DNA of 64,000 nucleotides, taken from SZUA-430 sp031413635 (GTDB lineage Bacteria; Pseudomonadota; Alphaproteobacteria; Micropepsales; Micropepsaceae). The notes beneath the pieces were generated by a model. That model ran no database searches and was not told where the DNA came from. It saw nothing but the letters and a program-made list of their open reading frames with translations. Shown here in pieces: positions 33,818 through 42,148 of this stretch. Positions within the stretch are counted from its first letter, which is position 1; every line of letters begins with the position of its first letter. The stretch lies in the NCBI GenBank assembly GCA_031413635.1, contig JANOFM010000168.1, positions 10,473 to 74,472 on the forward strand. The letters run 5' to 3'. The position numbers and the translations under genes are program-made.

Positions 33818-34743
33818 GCGCCGCGCTCGCCATCGACGTTTCGGAACTGACGAAGAGCTTTGCCGGTCGCAAGGTCGTCGATCAATTCTCCATTCAGGTG
33901 CCGCGCGGTCAGGTTTGGGGATTCTTGGGCCCCAACGGCAGCGGCAAGACGACGACGATTCGTTTGTTGTGCGGTTTGCTTGTGCCCGACAGCGGGCGCG
34001 GCACGTGCCTGGGGTTCGACATCCGGCGCGAGAGTGCCGCGATCAAGCGCAATGTCGGGTACATGACGCAGCGCTTTTCGTTCTACGAGGATTTGTCGAT
34101 CCGCGAAAATCTTGACTTCGTCGCGCGCGTCTACGAAATGCGGGACCGCGAAGCGGCCGTCAATCAAGCGATCGAGCGATTGGGTCTCGTGCGGCGAAAA
34201 GAGCAGCTTGCCGGCACGCTATCGGGCGGATGGAAACAAAGGCTCGCGCTTGCGGCTTGTATTCTGCACCGGCCGCAACTGCTGTTGCTCGACGAGCCGA
34301 CGGCGGGCGTCGATCCGCAGGCGCGGCGCGACTTTTGGGACGAGATTCATCAATTGGCGGCGCAGGGACTGACGGTTCTGGTGTCGACGCATTACATGGA
34401 CGAAGCCGAGCGTTGCGATCGCATCGTCTATCTCGCCTACGGCACCGTGCTAGCGCGCGGTACGGTGGGCGACGTTATCGGCGGGTCGGGGCTGCACACT
34501 TGGATCGTGACCGGCGAGGACGTGCGCGGCTTGGCGGGCGAATTGCACGGCGTTGCGGGCATCGACCAGGTGTCCGTCTTCGGGATGACGCTGCATGTCA
34601 GCGGCGTGGACGATCCGGCGCTTGAACGGGCCATCGCAACGTTTCGCCATCGGCCGGGGTTCGTTTGGGAGAAATCGCGACCCAGCTTGGAAGACGTGTT
34701 CATCAATTTGATGGCGCCCTTCCGCGAACGGCAGACGGTGTAG
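33814..34743 (+). CDS. ABC transporter ATP-binding protein (YbhF/DrrA-like)
   Basis: A 309-residue ATPase. Walker A GPNGSGKTTTIRLLCG, Q-loop GYMTQRFSFYEDLSIREN, signature LSGGWKQRLALAACI (Gln replaced by Trp after SGG), Walker B LLLLDEPTAGVDPQARRDFW and switch His in STHYMDEAERCD. The C-terminal 90 residues are the DrrA-type extension. GTG start at 33814 overlaps the adaptor stop (GTGA). Unlike YbhF it has only one nucleotide-binding domain. Confidence 0.93.
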   Translation: MSAALAIDVSELTKSFAGRKVVDQFSIQVPRGQVWGFLGPNGSGKTTTIRLLCGLLVPDSGRGTCLGFDIRRESAAIKRNVGYMTQRFSFYEDLSIRENLDFVARVYEMRDREAAVNQAIERLGLVRRKEQLAGTLSGGWKQRLALAACILHRPQLLLLDEPTAGVDPQARRDFWDEIHQLAAQGLTVLVSTHYMDEAERCDRIVYLAYGTVLARGTVGDVIGGSGLHTWIVTGEDVRGLAGELHGVAGIDQVSVFGMTLHVSGVDDPALERAIATFRHRPGFVWEKSRPSLEDVFINLMAPFRERQTV

Positions 34744-34745
34744 CA

Positions 34746-35879
34746 ATGTTCGGCATCTCGTTCGCTCGTATTTTCGCCGTGTTCCTGAAGGAACTGATTC
34801 AGATGCGGCGCGATCGATTGACGTTCGGGATGATCATCGGCATTCCGGTCGTTCAACTCGTGTTGTTCGGCTTTGCGATCAATTCGGATCCGAAACATCT
34901 GCCCACCGCAATCAACGTACACGACCGCAGCGTCTATTCGCGCGCACTGGTGCGGGCATTGGAAAATACCGGATACTTCCGCGTCGAACATGTTCTGAGC
35001 GGAGAGCGGGCGGGCGACGCATTGCTGGCCAACGGGCGCGTTGCCTTCGTGGTGACGGTGCCGCCCGATTTTTCGCGTAGTCTTGCGCGCGGCGAGCGGC
35101 CGCAGATTTTGATCGAGGCGGATGCAAGTGATCCTTCCGCGGCGGCCAACGCGGTTGCCGCCGTCGCGCAATTGCCGGCAACGGTTTTCAACCGCGACAT
35201 GACGGGGGCGCTGTCGCCGCTGCGCGCGACGCCGCCGCCGTTCGGCGTCGTCGTGCACCGCCGGTATAATCCGGAAGGACTGTCGGCTTACAACGTGGTG
35301 CCGGGTTTGATCGGCGTGATCCTGACGATGACGATGGTTTTGATCACGGCGCTTGCCGTTACCCGCGAGGTCGAACGCGGGACAATGGAAAACCTTCTCG
35401 CAATGCCTTTGCAGCCGTTCGAGGTGATGGCGGGGAAAATCCTGCCTTATATCTTCGTCGGCTATATCCAGGTGATCGTGGTGATTACGGCGGCGCTGTT
35501 TTTGTTCGGTGTGCCGATGTTGGGAAGCTATTTCGACCTGTCGATCGCGCTGGCGTTGTTTATCGCGGCCAATCTTGCGATCGGGTTCACAATTTCGACG
35601 GTTGCCGCCAATCAGTTGCAGGCGATGCAGATGACATTCTTCTTCTTTCTGCCGTCGATCTTGCTGTCGGGTTTCATGTTTCCGTTTCGCGGTATGCCGG
35701 ATTGGGCGCAGTGGATCGGCGAGGTCCTGCCGAACACGCATTTCATGCGCATCGTGCGTGGCGTGATGCTCAAGGGAAATCACCTGGGCGATATGGTGAA
35801 CGATTTGTGGCCGCTGCTGGCCTTCATGCTGGCCGCGATGGGATTGGCATTGTTGCGCTACCGGCGCACGCTCGATTAA
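34746..35879 (+). CDS. ABC-2 type permease (YbhS/YbhR-like)
   Basis: A 377-residue exporter permease: helix 1 near residues 27-47, a periplasmic domain of about 130 residues, then five hydrophobic segments from NVVPGLIGVILTMTMVLITA on. The ABC-2 signature TREVERGTMENLLAMPLQPF and the family end FPFRGMPDWAQWIGEVLPNT are intact. Only one permease gene is present, so a homodimer is likely. Last gene of the TetR operon; drug or lipid-like export is inferred. Confidence 0.92.
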   Translation: MFGISFARIFAVFLKELIQMRRDRLTFGMIIGIPVVQLVLFGFAINSDPKHLPTAINVHDRSVYSRALVRALENTGYFRVEHVLSGERAGDALLANGRVAFVVTVPPDFSRSLARGERPQILIEADASDPSAAANAVAAVAQLPATVFNRDMTGALSPLRATPPPFGVVVHRRYNPEGLSAYNVVPGLIGVILTMTMVLITALAVTREVERGTMENLLAMPLQPFEVMAGKILPYIFVGYIQVIVVITAALFLFGVPMLGSYFDLSIALALFIAANLAIGFTISTVAANQLQAMQMTFFFFLPSILLSGFMFPFRGMPDWAQWIGEVLPNTHFMRIVRGVMLKGNHLGDMVNDLWPLLAFMLAAMGLALLRYRRTLD

Positions 35880-36021
35880 CCCGGCCTCAACCATGGCGAA
35901 GCGCGGCTTCGGCGCAATCCCTGGTCCGTTGCAGTTTGAATTAAAACTCTCTTCAGTTTTCCACGTCCTGTGAAAGGACGGCGCGGCATGATGCAGGCGT
36001 ACCAACACAGGGAGTTCAGCC

Positions 36022-36087
36022 ATGCGCCGCTATGTGCCCGTTCCGGCTTGTTCGCTTCAGGCTCTTCAATTGAGTTTCGGGGGCTAA
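36022..36087 (+). CDS. Possible 21-residue leader ORF upstream of CHAP gene
   Basis: ATG 36022 follows a good Shine-Dalgarno (aggga) and reads MRRYVPVPACSLQALQLSFG plus Gly, ending 7 bases before the CHAP gene start. It is preceded by a CGTCCT/AGGACG hairpin (35964-35980). No homologue is recognised; it might couple translation to the CHAP gene or be fortuitous. Confidence 0.3.
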   Translation: MRRYVPVPACSLQALQLSFGG

Positions 36088-36094
36088 GACTGTA

Positions 36095-36637
36095 ATGACG
36101 TCGCGCGCCATTCTCCGCCTGTTGGCTGTTGCCGCCCTGGCCTTCACGCTGGGCGCTTGCGGCAGCAGCTTCGACGATCCAGGGCCTATCGGCTGGCATG
36201 CCCCGGGCGCGAACCCGCGGGTGGTGCGCGGCGGCGAAAAACTACAATGCGTGCCCTACGCCCGCGCGCGTTCCGGTGTCCAAATCTGGGGCGATGCGAC
36301 CGTGTGGTGGAGCAAGGCAGCCGGGCGGTTCGAGCGTTCCACCTTGCCTGAGACGGGCGCCGTTATGGTTATGCGCGGCTATGACGACGACGATCGCGGA
36401 CATGTGGCGGTTGTGCGCCGGGTGCTGAACGAGCGCGAGATCGTGGTCGATCACGCCAATTGGCTCAACAGCGGCGAAGTGGGGCTCGATACGCCGGTGA
36501 TGGACGTGTCGGACGGCAACGACTGGTCCGAGGTCCGGGTCTGGTATGCTCCGGGCCGGCACTATGGCGGCCGAGTTTATGAGGTGACGGGCTTCATCCT
36601 TGGGCCGTCGGACGGGCAACGAATGGCTGCTAGGTAA
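36095..36637 (+). CDS. CHAP-domain lipoprotein (copy 1)
   Basis: A 180-residue predicted lipoprotein: the signal ends in a lipobox, LGAC, with Cys22. The mature part is a compact CHAP amidase fold: catalytic Cys52 in LQCVPYAR, His103 in RGHVAVVRR, and a conserved VDHANW acid/polar site. CHAP enzymes cleave peptidoglycan peptides or other gamma-glutamyl amides. Closely similar in sequence and order to the next gene, indicating duplication. The direct upstream region has a small hairpin and a possible leader ORF. Confidence 0.88.
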   Translation: MTSRAILRLLAVAALAFTLGACGSSFDDPGPIGWHAPGANPRVVRGGEKLQCVPYARARSGVQIWGDATVWWSKAAGRFERSTLPETGAVMVMRGYDDDDRGHVAVVRRVLNEREIVVDHANWLNSGEVGLDTPVMDVSDGNDWSEVRVWYAPGRHYGGRVYEVTGFILGPSDGQRMAAR

Positions 36638-36840
36638 TCTCAATCTCTTTTTTCGCCCGCATCTTAACTCTTTGGCGACAACATATTGTGGGTCCAAGGC
36701 GGACAAATTCCACATATCGCAAAATAGGTTAACGGTAATCAATCATTAAGTTGACTCCCGCAGCCTGGGGCTGCAGGTAGCGCCGATCAGGGGCGACCGG
36801 AGGCGGTTTCAAGAATCGCCTTAGTTGAGGGAGAGTATCG
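36638..36840 (+). promoter_or_regulatory. 203-base leader between the CHAP genes
   Basis: The left part is AT-rich with no gene. A GCAGCC-tgg-GGCTGC hairpin lies at 36770-36784, and a weaker GGCGGTT/AATCGCC stem comes just before the start of copy 2, so the leader RNA may be structured. I do not recognise a riboswitch class. Confidence 0.35.
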
Positions 36841-37524
36841 TTGAAACATAACCTCCAGAACTACATTGGGGTACTTATGCTGTTCGGCGTTGGTGTTGCC
36901 GGGTGCGCGACAGCTCCATCGGATATCTCGTATGCATTCGCGGAGCCTTCAACTGCAACGTTCGATTTCGTTCCCGACCTGCTTCGCGGATCGACGTCCG
37001 GCGACCTAGATGCGAGCGGCAATTGGGCCGCGATAGCGCCCCGGCCCAAGCCCGAAAGTGCGGAAGCTCTGTTGCTAGCGGGGGTCGTGCCCAAGATCTT
37101 GGATCCTCAAGCGCCCTTGCAGTGCGTACCGTTCGCGCGCGACGCCTCGGGGATCGATATCCGGGGGGACGCCAAGCATTGGTGGAAGCTGGCGGCGGGC
37201 AGATACTCTCGCTCGCGCCACCCGCGGGAGGGCTCGGTTTTCGTCATGCGCGGCTACAAGTCGGCGCGCCGGGGCCACGTGGCGGTTGTCCGCCAAATCC
37301 TGAACGAGCGGACCATCGTGGTCGACCATGCCAATTGGGGGAATGACGGGCGCGTCTATTTGAGCGCCCCGGTTCGCGACGAAAGTCCGAAGAACGATTG
37401 GAGCCAGGTTCGGGTCTGGTACACACCTACCGACCGCTGGGGCCAGCGCATCTATCGCGCCAAAGGGTTCATCCATCCGACGACCGCAGTCGCCAGCAGT
37501 TCGGCGTTGCTAGGCCGCAATTGA
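36841..37524 (+). CDS. CHAP-domain lipoprotein (copy 2)
   Basis: A 227-residue paralogue of copy 1, longer by a spacer of about 60 residues between the lipidated Cys22 (GVAGC) and the CHAP domain. Catalytic elements are retained: LQCVPFARDASGIDIRGDA, RRGHVAVVRQ and VDHANWG. The first codon is TTG with a preceding gagggag; the next in-frame ATG would leave too short a signal peptide. The 3' end overlaps the convergent kinase gene by 15 bases. Confidence 0.88.
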   Translation: MKHNLQNYIGVLMLFGVGVAGCATAPSDISYAFAEPSTATFDFVPDLLRGSTSGDLDASGNWAAIAPRPKPESAEALLLAGVVPKILDPQAPLQCVPFARDASGIDIRGDAKHWWKLAAGRYSRSRHPREGSVFVMRGYKSARRGHVAVVRQILNERTIVVDHANWGNDGRVYLSAPVRDESPKNDWSQVRVWYTPTDRWGQRIYRAKGFIHPTTAVASSSALLGRN

Positions 37525-40245
37525 AACCAGCCTGGTCCTGAGTTCACCTGCCGCCAGCTCGAACAGGCGGTGCAGGTCGTCGAGTTGCCGTGCGCCGTCG
37601 GTATGACATAGATCGTCGGCGCCTGACTCAAATGCGGCCGCGGCGTCGCCTAGCTCTGTCGCGCCGAACAGTCTTGCCGCGCCTTTCAGCGAGTGGGCAC
37701 GACGGCGCAATTCGGCGAGATCGCCCGACGACAGATCGGCGCGCATCGCATCGAGTTCGCGTTTCTGATTGATCAGAAACGTCTCTGCGAGTTTTTTGAC
37801 CGCATCGACGGGCATATCGTCTGCTAGCCCCGCCAAGGCCCGGGAATCGAGTGCATGACCGACCGGCGCACGGGCGGGCACATCTTGGTCTCCGGCCGTC
37901 GCGGGGCGTTCGTCTAAGAAACGCAAAAGGGCTGCTTCCAGCGTCGCGCGCCGGATCGGTTTGGTCAGATGTTCGTTCATGCCGGCAGCCTTGCAGTTTT
38001 CGGCATCTTCCACGAACGCATTGGCGGTCAGCGCCAAGATCGGCTTTGTTTGATTGGGGCCCGCCGCAGCGCGGATGTGGCGCGTCGCCGCGAGCCCGTC
38101 CATTTCGGGCATTTGCATGTCCATTAAGATCAAGTCGAACGCTTGCGACGCGGCGGCGTGCACGGCGTCAAGCCCCGTTCCAACCGTCGTTACGCAACAG
38201 CCCAGCCGCGCGAGCATGATTTTTGCGGCGAGCAGATTCGTCTCGTTGTCCTCGGCCAGGAGAATTCTTGCGCCGGCGAGGCGGCTACTGGATACCGACG
38301 TCGATCGCGAAACAGCGGACGTGTTGTCGCCGAACACGCCGTTGAGCGCTTCGAGCAGAGAGGCTTGCACAAGCGGTTTGAACAACACGGCATCGAACTG
38401 AGTGCCGACACCTGACGACAACGTCACGCCATGGCTGATCGAAGAACAGAGCACCAGTTTGATACTATTGCCGCATTCGAGTTTGCGGATTGCCTGAGCG
38501 ACCTCATGGCCGGACTGTCCCGGCATGTGCCTATCGAGCAAAGCGACGTCGAACGGGCGCCCATTGTTCGCCGCTTCGTCGATGGCAATCATCGCCGAAA
38601 TACCGTCATGGACCGTCACCACGTTCATGTTCCAACGGCTCAATCGGCGAGCGAGGATTTCACAGTTGAGGGCCAGGTCGTCGACGATCAAGGCGCGCCG
38701 GCCGGCGAGCATGGCGGCATCGGCCGCAGCGATCCGCGGCGAGGAGACGGGAAGTTCGATGTCGAAACGGAATATCGAGCCCTTGCCCTGCTCGCTTTCG
38801 ACGACAATCGAACCTCCCATTGCCGACAGAATTTCCTTGCAGATTGCCAAGCCCAATCCGGTTCCACCGAAGCGGCGCGTGATCGACTCGTCGCCTTGCG
38901 AGAATTTTTCAAACAGTTTCGCGCGCGCCTCGGGCGTCATGCCGATGCCGGTGTCGCTGACGGCAAAGTGCAGCTTGCGGTTTTCGCCGTTCGTTTGACC
39001 CGCGGCGACAGTCAGCGTGACGACGCCTTCATCGGTGAATTTTACGGCGTTGCCGAGCAAGTTCAGCAATACCTGCCGAAGGCGAGTCGGGTCGCCGCGA
39101 TAGGCGCCCTCGGCCGCCGGAAGCACGTCGATGCAGATCTCCACGCCCTTTGCGTGCGCCTTGGTGGCAAAGGTTTGGGCCGCACTTTCGATCAAAGGAA
39201 CCAAGTCGAAGGGAACGTGCTCGAGCGACAGCGAATTGGCCTCGAGTTTCGTGATGTCCAGAATGTTGCCGATGACTTGAAGCAATTGATCGGCGGATGC
39301 GCGGGCCGTTTCGGCATGAACGCGCTGTTCGTGGCTGAGCGCGGAATCGAGCAGAATGTCGGTCATGCCGATCACTCCGTTCAGGGGCGTACGAATTTCG
39401 TGGCTCATATTAGCCAAAAATGCCGACTTCGCGGCGCTGGCCTGTTCGGCGGCGCGCTTGGCATATTCGAGTTCCGAGACATAGAGCCCGCGCTGCAGCT
39501 CGCCTTGCTTCCACAGGCGATTGACGGAGCGCGCGTAAAACAGGCTGCCGGCCAAGAACAACAGAATGGCGGCACCGACGGCAAATTGAATGAGTTGGGT
39601 TCGATTTGCGGCCACGCGAACGTCGGCAAAGTCTCTCTTTTGAACATCGAGCGCCAGAAGCATCATACTTGAGATCGCGTCGCTCGCGCTCGAAAAGCGC
39701 TGGTCGACCTGCACCATCTCGCGCGCCGCCTCGTCGTGGCGGCCCGCATCAAAGTAGTCGATTACCACGTGCGTGCGGCGCGCGATCTCATCGCCGACGT
39801 CGCGAATTGCATTCAACTGCGCGCGCATTTTTGTGCCGGCGCCCGGAGCTTGCCGATCGATCGATTGAAGGGCGTCGCTGATCTCGGTGCCCTCGCCCGT
39901 CGTTTCCATGAAGGCCGCGTGCGCGGCGCCGAATCCGGCATAGGCCGACGCCAGCCGCTTTCGCTCGAGCGCCGGATTGCCGGTTTCGAAGATGTGGTTT
40001 GCGGGCGAGTCCAGTTCAGTAAGTGTGTTTCGCAGCGTCATCAACTTGGCGACGCTGGCGTTCCAAATTTCAGATTCGACTTCGCGATCCGTCAGCAGTC
40101 GCAACGTTTCCTGGCTTAGGCCGAGCGCGCCCAGGCCCGTCGCGATGTTCAGGGCCACGAGAAGGATGAATATGCGCGAAAGCCGCTTGCCGTGGCGCTG
40201 GCTGGCAGGTGCTATGGGCGGAGACGATGGTGCTTGTTCGGGCAT
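37510..40245 (-). CDS. Hybrid sensor histidine kinase with two receivers and Hpt
   Basis: A 911-residue membrane kinase. Transmembrane helices near residues 23-43 and 215-238 flank a helical periplasmic sensor of about 170 residues; there is no HAMP or PAS. The HisKA box is FLANMSHEIRTPLNGVIGMT (phospho-His). ATP-binding motifs follow: NLLGNAVKFTDEG, VSDTGIGM and RRFGGTGLGLAICKEILS. Receiver 1 (RRALIVDDLALN, DVALLDRHMPG) and receiver 2 (ILLAEDNETN, LILMDMQMPEMDG) both keep the phospho-Asp. A C-terminal Hpt domain has RRRAHSLKGAARLFGA. It is encoded 24 bases downstream of a stand-alone receiver. Confidence 0.95.
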   Translation of the reverse strand: MPEQAPSSPPIAPASQRHGKRLSRIFILLVALNIATGLGALGLSQETLRLLTDREVESEIWNASVAKLMTLRNTLTELDSPANHIFETGNPALERKRLASAYAGFGAAHAAFMETTGEGTEISDALQSIDRQAPGAGTKMRAQLNAIRDVGDEIARRTHVVIDYFDAGRHDEAAREMVQVDQRFSSASDAISSMMLLALDVQKRDFADVRVAANRTQLIQFAVGAAILLFLAGSLFYARSVNRLWKQGELQRGLYVSELEYAKRAAEQASAAKSAFLANMSHEIRTPLNGVIGMTDILLDSALSHEQRVHAETARASADQLLQVIGNILDITKLEANSLSLEHVPFDLVPLIESAAQTFATKAHAKGVEICIDVLPAAEGAYRGDPTRLRQVLLNLLGNAVKFTDEGVVTLTVAAGQTNGENRKLHFAVSDTGIGMTPEARAKLFEKFSQGDESITRRFGGTGLGLAICKEILSAMGGSIVVESEQGKGSIFRFDIELPVSSPRIAAADAAMLAGRRALIVDDLALNCEILARRLSRWNMNVVTVHDGISAMIAIDEAANNGRPFDVALLDRHMPGQSGHEVAQAIRKLECGNSIKLVLCSSISHGVTLSSGVGTQFDAVLFKPLVQASLLEALNGVFGDNTSAVSRSTSVSSSRLAGARILLAEDNETNLLAAKIMLARLGCCVTTVGTGLDAVHAAASQAFDLILMDMQMPEMDGLAATRHIRAAAGPNQTKPILALTANAFVEDAENCKAAGMNEHLTKPIRRATLEAALLRFLDERPATAGDQDVPARAPVGHALDSRALAGLADDMPVDAVKKLAETFLINQKRELDAMRADLSSGDLAELRRRAHSLKGAARLFGATELGDAAAAFESGADDLCHTDGARQLDDLHRLFELAAGELRTRLVSIAA

Positions 40246-40269
40246 GTGTGCGTCCGGCGAAGGGACTGT

Positions 40270-40668
40270 CTAAGCGGCGCTTTCGTCGCGCCGCACCGCC
40301 GCTTTTTTCAATAGGGCGTCCGCGCGCGCCCGCAACGCGGCCGGACGGAACGGCTTTTCGATCACGTCGTCGGCGCCGAGTGCCGCCGCCGCAACGAGTA
40401 GCGGTTCTTTCAATGAGGCTATGCCCGCGGTCATTGCGAGAATTGGAATCCCGCTCTGCGTCTTGCGAAGGGTGCGGATGAGTTCGAGGCCGTCCTTGCC
40501 CGGCATCACGAGATCGGTGACCACGAGGTCGACCGGCTCGGCGTCAAGCCAGCGCAACGCTTGATCGCCGTCGTGCGCGAAATGAATCTGATGATTGCCG
40601 CCGGCGAACGCCGCTTCCGCTATTTGGCGGTAAAGCTCGTCGTCCTCGCAAATCAGAATCTTGGCCAC
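40270..40668 (-). CDS. Single-domain response regulator
   Basis: A 132-residue CheY-like receiver. The acidic pair is in KILICEDDELYRQ, the phospho-Asp in PVDLVVTDLVMPGKDGLELI, the Thr in IPILAMTAGI and the Lys in DDVIEKPFRP. No output domain. GTG 40668 with a G-rich ribosome site matches the domain boundary; the frame extends to 40725 without support. It is the first gene of a receiver-kinase operon and the probable phosphorelay partner of the Hpt domain. Confidence 0.9.
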   Translation of the reverse strand: MAKILICEDDELYRQIAEAAFAGGNHQIHFAHDGDQALRWLDAEPVDLVVTDLVMPGKDGLELIRTLRKTQSGIPILAMTAGIASLKEPLLVAAAALGADDVIEKPFRPAALRARADALLKKAAVRRDESAA

Positions 40669-40794
40669 ATCGGCCCCCTGACAACCGTCTACCGCTCGCC
40701 GAAATGGCTGATGCCTCGTTTCCACTATCGCTTCAAATGTGCCAAGGACTGGTTAAGCTGGCGCAAGATGGGGAAATTCCATGGCTAATAATCC

Positions 40795-42057
40795 GTGAAC
40801 GGAGCAATCGCACCTCCTCGATCGTTGGCGGGACACATGGACTTCCGGCGGCTTTGGGCGGCCCAAGCGGTCAGTGCTGTCGGCAGCCGCATCACGCGCA
40901 CGGTGCTCCCGATCGTCGCAATCTCTTCGCTCGGCGCGTCGGCGACCGCGGTCGCCGTGCTCAGCGCGATGGCAACGGCGCCGGGTGTCGTTGCCGCGAT
41001 CTTTGCCGGGGGCATGATCGACCGCGCGAGAAAGCGCCCTCTGCTGATCGCGATGGATATTTTACGCGCCGGGTTGTTGTTGACGATTCCCGCCGCCGCG
41101 CTGTTCGGCCTTTTGACTATGGCCCAGTTGGTGGTCGTCGCCGCGCTGACGGGAACGGCGACCGCGCTTTTCGTTATTGCGAAGTCGGCATATTTGCCGC
41201 GGCTGATCGAGGCTCGGCACTTGGTCGAGGGCAACACAAAATTGCAGACAACCGAGGCCGTCGCCGAAATCGCCGGCCCCAGCGTGGCCGGCGTTCTGGT
41301 CCAAGCCGTGACGGCGCCGGTTGCAATCATTGCCGATGCGTTGAGTTTTCTCTGGTCGGCGTGGTGGTTGAAGCGGATCGAGGCGGATGAGGTGACTGCG
41401 CCGCCGGTCGGCGCGCAGAGTCCGTTGACCGACATTGCAATGGGATGGCGAGCATGCGCCGAGCATCCGATCGTATTCCCGCTTCTGTTGGCGCAAGGCA
41501 CGTTCGGGCTTTTCGGCGGGTTCTTTTCGGCGATCTACATGATTTTCACGCTGCGCACGCTCGGCCTCGATGCGGCGACCGTCGGTATCATCATCGGCGT
41601 CGGCGGGATCGGCGCGCTATGGGGCGCCTTTGTGGCGATGCCGATGAGCCGGCCGCTTGGTATCGGGCGCGCGGTGGTTCTGTGCCTTGCGTGCTGGGTG
41701 GCGACGAGCATCCTTATTCCCGCGGCGGAGGGGCGTGGTGCACTGGTCGTTCCGTTTCTGGTCGCTCAACAGTTGATCGGGGACGGCTTTCTGTCGGCTT
41801 TCATGATTTTGGCGGTGAGCATCAGGCAGACGGCGCTGCACGCGGATGTCCAGGCGCGCGCGGGCGCGACATTTCAGGTTGTGGAGGGGCTTTCTCTCCC
41901 CGTTGGTGCATTGATCGCGGGACCGCTCGCGGATGTTGTGGGGGTGGGCAATGTACTGTGGATTGCTATAGCGGGGACCGGGGTGCCGTTGCTGATTCTG
42001 GCGATGTCGCGGCTGTGGACGCTCCAGACGCTTGAGGAATCGCGCATTTCCGCGTGA
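40795..42057 (+). CDS. MFS transporter (EntS/MefA-like)
   Basis: A 420-residue major-facilitator exporter with about 12 hydrophobic segments. The N-terminal GHMDFRRLWAAQAVSAVGSR and the loop 2-3 motif GGMIDRARKRPLLIAMDILR are typical of the MFS_3 (enterobactin/macrolide exporter) group. GTG 40795 is chosen since DFRRLW normally lies some 12 residues in; ATG 40837 is the alternative. Substrate unknown. Followed 91 bases later by the lipoprotein gene. Confidence 0.9.
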   Translation: MNGAIAPPRSLAGHMDFRRLWAAQAVSAVGSRITRTVLPIVAISSLGASATAVAVLSAMATAPGVVAAIFAGGMIDRARKRPLLIAMDILRAGLLLTIPAAALFGLLTMAQLVVVAALTGTATALFVIAKSAYLPRLIEARHLVEGNTKLQTTEAVAEIAGPSVAGVLVQAVTAPVAIIADALSFLWSAWWLKRIEADEVTAPPVGAQSPLTDIAMGWRACAEHPIVFPLLLAQGTFGLFGGFFSAIYMIFTLRTLGLDAATVGIIIGVGGIGALWGAFVAMPMSRPLGIGRAVVLCLACWVATSILIPAAEGRGALVVPFLVAQQLIGDGFLSAFMILAVSIRQTALHADVQARAGATFQVVEGLSLPVGALIAGPLADVVGVGNVLWIAIAGTGVPLLILAMSRLWTLQTLEESRISA

Positions 42058-42148
42058 TGGCGGGCACTTGACCCGGATCGCCCGGCCCCGGCACATTCCG
42101 CGCCGTCAGGGTTCAAGACCGCTCTCTCACTCCTTAAGGACAATCAGC

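Noticed and set aside
36638..36840. CtrA box (TTAA-N7-TTAAC) in the CHAP leader
   Set aside because: TTAA elements are present but spaced 13 bases apart, not 7.
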